Below are positions 6,026-7,332 of a DNA stretch of 7,332 nt, piece after piece. The stretch is taken from positions 1 to 7,332 of the forward strand of contig JAICSZ010000105.1 of the NCBI GenBank assembly GCA_025936615.1. The letters are read 5' to 3'. The stretch comes from Pedococcus sp. Its GTDB lineage: Bacteria; Actinomycetota; Actinomycetes; Actinomycetales; Dermatophilaceae. Below the pieces are notes generated by a model. That model saw only the letters and a program-made list of their open reading frames with translations, ran no database searches and was not told the DNA's origin. Numbering within the stretch: the first letter of the stretch is position 1; every line of letters begins with the position of its first letter. The translations under genes and the position numbers were made by a program.

Positions 6026-7290
6026 GTCGCCGCCGGTTGGCTCATGTCGTGGCCCCTCCGGGTCACTTTCCACATGGCGCCGATGACGAGCAGGTCGGTG
6101 AGGAGGTAGGCCGTGCTGCTCGCCCAGGCCGCCCCCAGCGCACCGTGCCGTGGGATGAGGAGGAAGTCGAGCGCGACCGTGGCCAGCAGTCCCACCGTCA
6201 GGAGCATGGAGTTGAGCCCCGGCCGGCCGGAACCCATCAGGAACGCGCTCCCGATGCCGGCTGCCGGCTCAGCGACCAGGCCCAGCGCGATGATCGCCGC
6301 CGGCCACACAGCCGACCGGAACTCGGAGCCGTAGACCAGCGGCAGGAGCGGGAACGCGAGTAGCGCGAGGACACCACCCGCAGCCAGCCCGAGCATGACC
6401 AGCCGCGGTACCGCCCGCCGTGCCCGCGTCGCGAAGCCGTCCGTCCCGCCGCTGGCCACCCTGGGGTAGGCCACCCAGGTCACGGCCAGCGCCGGGAGCC
6501 GGAGCAGCTCGGCGTACTTCGAGGCGACAGCGTAGATGCCCACCGGTGCCGGCCCCGCCAGGGCACCGAGCACGATGAAGTCCAGTCGCAGGTTGAGCAG
6601 GCCCACGACGCCACCGACCTGGTTGCGCAGCCCGAAGCGAACCATGCGCACGGCCAGCTGCCGGTCGGGGCGACCGCCACGTGGTGCACCCCGTGACGCG
6701 GCCCGGTTCCTGATCCGCAGCCAGGTCCCTACCGCGACGACGACGTCGGCGATGAGGAGGGACAACACCAGCAGCCAGCCGCCCCGCGCACCCACGAGCC
6801 ACAACCCCACGAAGGCGGGGACGAAGGCCGCCTCCTCGGCCGCGGTGGCGATGTTGGATCCCCTGGAGTCACCCTGCGCCTGTAGGCACGCCTTGCCCAC
6901 GGCCACGGGAAGCTGCGTGGCGACGGTGACGCCGGCAACGACGAGCACCGCGGTCGAGGCGGTGATGAGGTGACCACTGAGCACCGGGATGAGCCCCATC
7001 CACACCAGCGTCCCCAGGAGGGCGCCGCAGGCCATGACGGCGTGGATCGTCGGCCACAGCCGAGGGTCCATCCGGTCCTCGCCCGCCACGAAGTAGCCCA
7101 TGGCTCCGGGCAGGCCGCACGCCGCGAGAACTCCCGCCAGACCGGGAAGGACGCGCAGGAGGGTCAGGAGACCGACGTCGGACGCACCGCCGGTGCGCGC
7201 CACCATCACGGTCACGAGGGCCACCGACGCCAGGGCCACGAGCCGGGCACCGAGGTTGTCCACGACGGACCGCCCCGGCCGTCGCAGCAT
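6022..7290 (-). CDS. Wzx-like polysaccharide flippase (start possibly outside window)
   Basis: This protein, 422 residues from the ATG at 7290, is a polytopic membrane protein of the MOP/MATE-like oligosaccharide flippase superfamily. It would move undecaprenyl-linked glycan units across the cytoplasmic membrane. Hydrophobic segments fill most of 12-410, interrupted by a basic cytoplasmic loop at about 192-213. Family-typical stretches are RLDFIVLGALAGPAPVGIYA (235-254), YAELLRLPALAVTWVAYPRV (259-278), FPLLPLVYGSEFRSA (313-327) and LLIPRHGALGAAWASSTAYL (377-396). N-terminal VVDNLGARLVALASVALVTV (9-28) begins the first helix. The frame stays open from the ATG to the window edge (14 more codons, SLRSPERSRPAFRA) with no ATG, GTG or TTG start, and the ATG lacks an evident ribosome binding site. 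The true start may therefore lie beyond the window. It is coupled by ATGA to the lipoprotein. Confidence 0.9.
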   Translation of the reverse strand: MLRRPGRSVVDNLGARLVALASVALVTVMVARTGGASDVGLLTLLRVLPGLAGVLAACGLPGAMGYFVAGEDRMDPRLWPTIHAVMACGALLGTLVWMGLIPVLSGHLITASTAVLVVAGVTVATQLPVAVGKACLQAQGDSRGSNIATAAEEAAFVPAFVGLWLVGARGGWLLVLSLLIADVVVAVGTWLRIRNRAASRGAPRGGRPDRQLAVRMVRFGLRNQVGGVVGLLNLRLDFIVLGALAGPAPVGIYAVASKYAELLRLPALAVTWVAYPRVASGGTDGFATRARRAVPRLVMLGLAAGGVLALLAFPLLPLVYGSEFRSAVWPAAIIALGLVAEPAAGIGSAFLMGSGRPGLNSMLLTVGLLATVALDFLLIPRHGALGAAWASSTAYLLTDLLVIGAMWKVTRRGHDMSQPAAT

Positions 7291-7332
7291 GGCTCGGAAG
7301 GCAGGTCGGGAGCGCTCGGGCGACCTCAGCGA

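Noticed and set aside
6022..6049. Repeated TCATGTCG 20 bp apart at the flippase/lipoprotein junction
   Set aside because: The second copy gives an ATG out of frame with the lipoprotein. Two 8-bp matches at this spacing are plausibly chance.
6026..6073. Earlier ATG for the lipoprotein (16 residues upstream)
   Set aside because: It would place a charged stretch before the signal peptide and overlap the flippase by 52 bp. The ATG at 6025 gives a standard lipoprotein signal and an ATGA junction.
5081..6109. 342-codon plus-strand open frame opposite the lipoprotein
   Set aside because: Its composition is typical of a GC-rich shadow frame. The minus strand carries a lipobox, coupled overlaps and a coherent fold pattern.

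Overview
The window is a GC-rich piece of a chromosome, almost certainly from an actinobacterium. Codons end mostly in G or C, GTG is used as a start, genes overlap by 4 bp, and one gene belongs to the mycothiol-dependent maleylpyruvate isomerase family (mycothiol is an actinobacterial thiol). An order such as Micrococcales is plausible but not shown by the sequence. I see no rRNA, tRNA, CRISPR array, insertion sequence or phage gene, and no gene-free stretch longer than about 130 bases.

Left half, plus strand. A possible 3' end of an upstream gene (3-86) precedes a GH15 glycoside hydrolase of the trehalase/glucoamylase-like type (129-1967). Its stop overlaps the start of a DinB/MDMPI-type maleylpyruvate isomerase family protein (1964-2680) as ATGA. 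A 102-bp gap follows, with a 7-bp-arm palindrome and a second GC-rich hairpin. Next is a 528-residue two-centre metalloprotein (2783-4369): an N-terminal metallo-beta-lactamase fold resembling CMP-N-acetylneuraminate hydroxylase (CMAH) and UlaG, a middle domain, and a C-terminal Rieske [2Fe-2S] domain with all four ligands.

Right half, minus strand. Three genes are transcribed right to left, each overlapping the next by 4 bp (ATGA, then GTGA): a Wzx-like polysaccharide flippase (7290-6022, possibly starting beyond the window), a secreted lipoprotein of unrecognised family that looks like a TIM barrel (6025-4985), and a small monotopic phosphoglycosyltransferase (4988-4332). This reads as the distal end of a cell-surface or exopolysaccharide operon. 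The phosphoglycosyltransferase would start the glycan on undecaprenyl phosphate, the flippase would move the lipid-linked unit across the membrane, and the lipoprotein would act outside. Glycosyltransferases and a polymerase would be expected to the right of the window.

The two halves converge. The last 38 bp of the Rieske/MBL gene and of the phosphoglycosyltransferase gene overlap tail to tail, leaving no space for a conventional terminator. The most interesting items are the CMAH-like protein with its Rieske domain at the C-terminus, its palindromic upstream region, and the unidentified lipoprotein inside the polysaccharide operon. I did not find clear evidence of a wholly new system.
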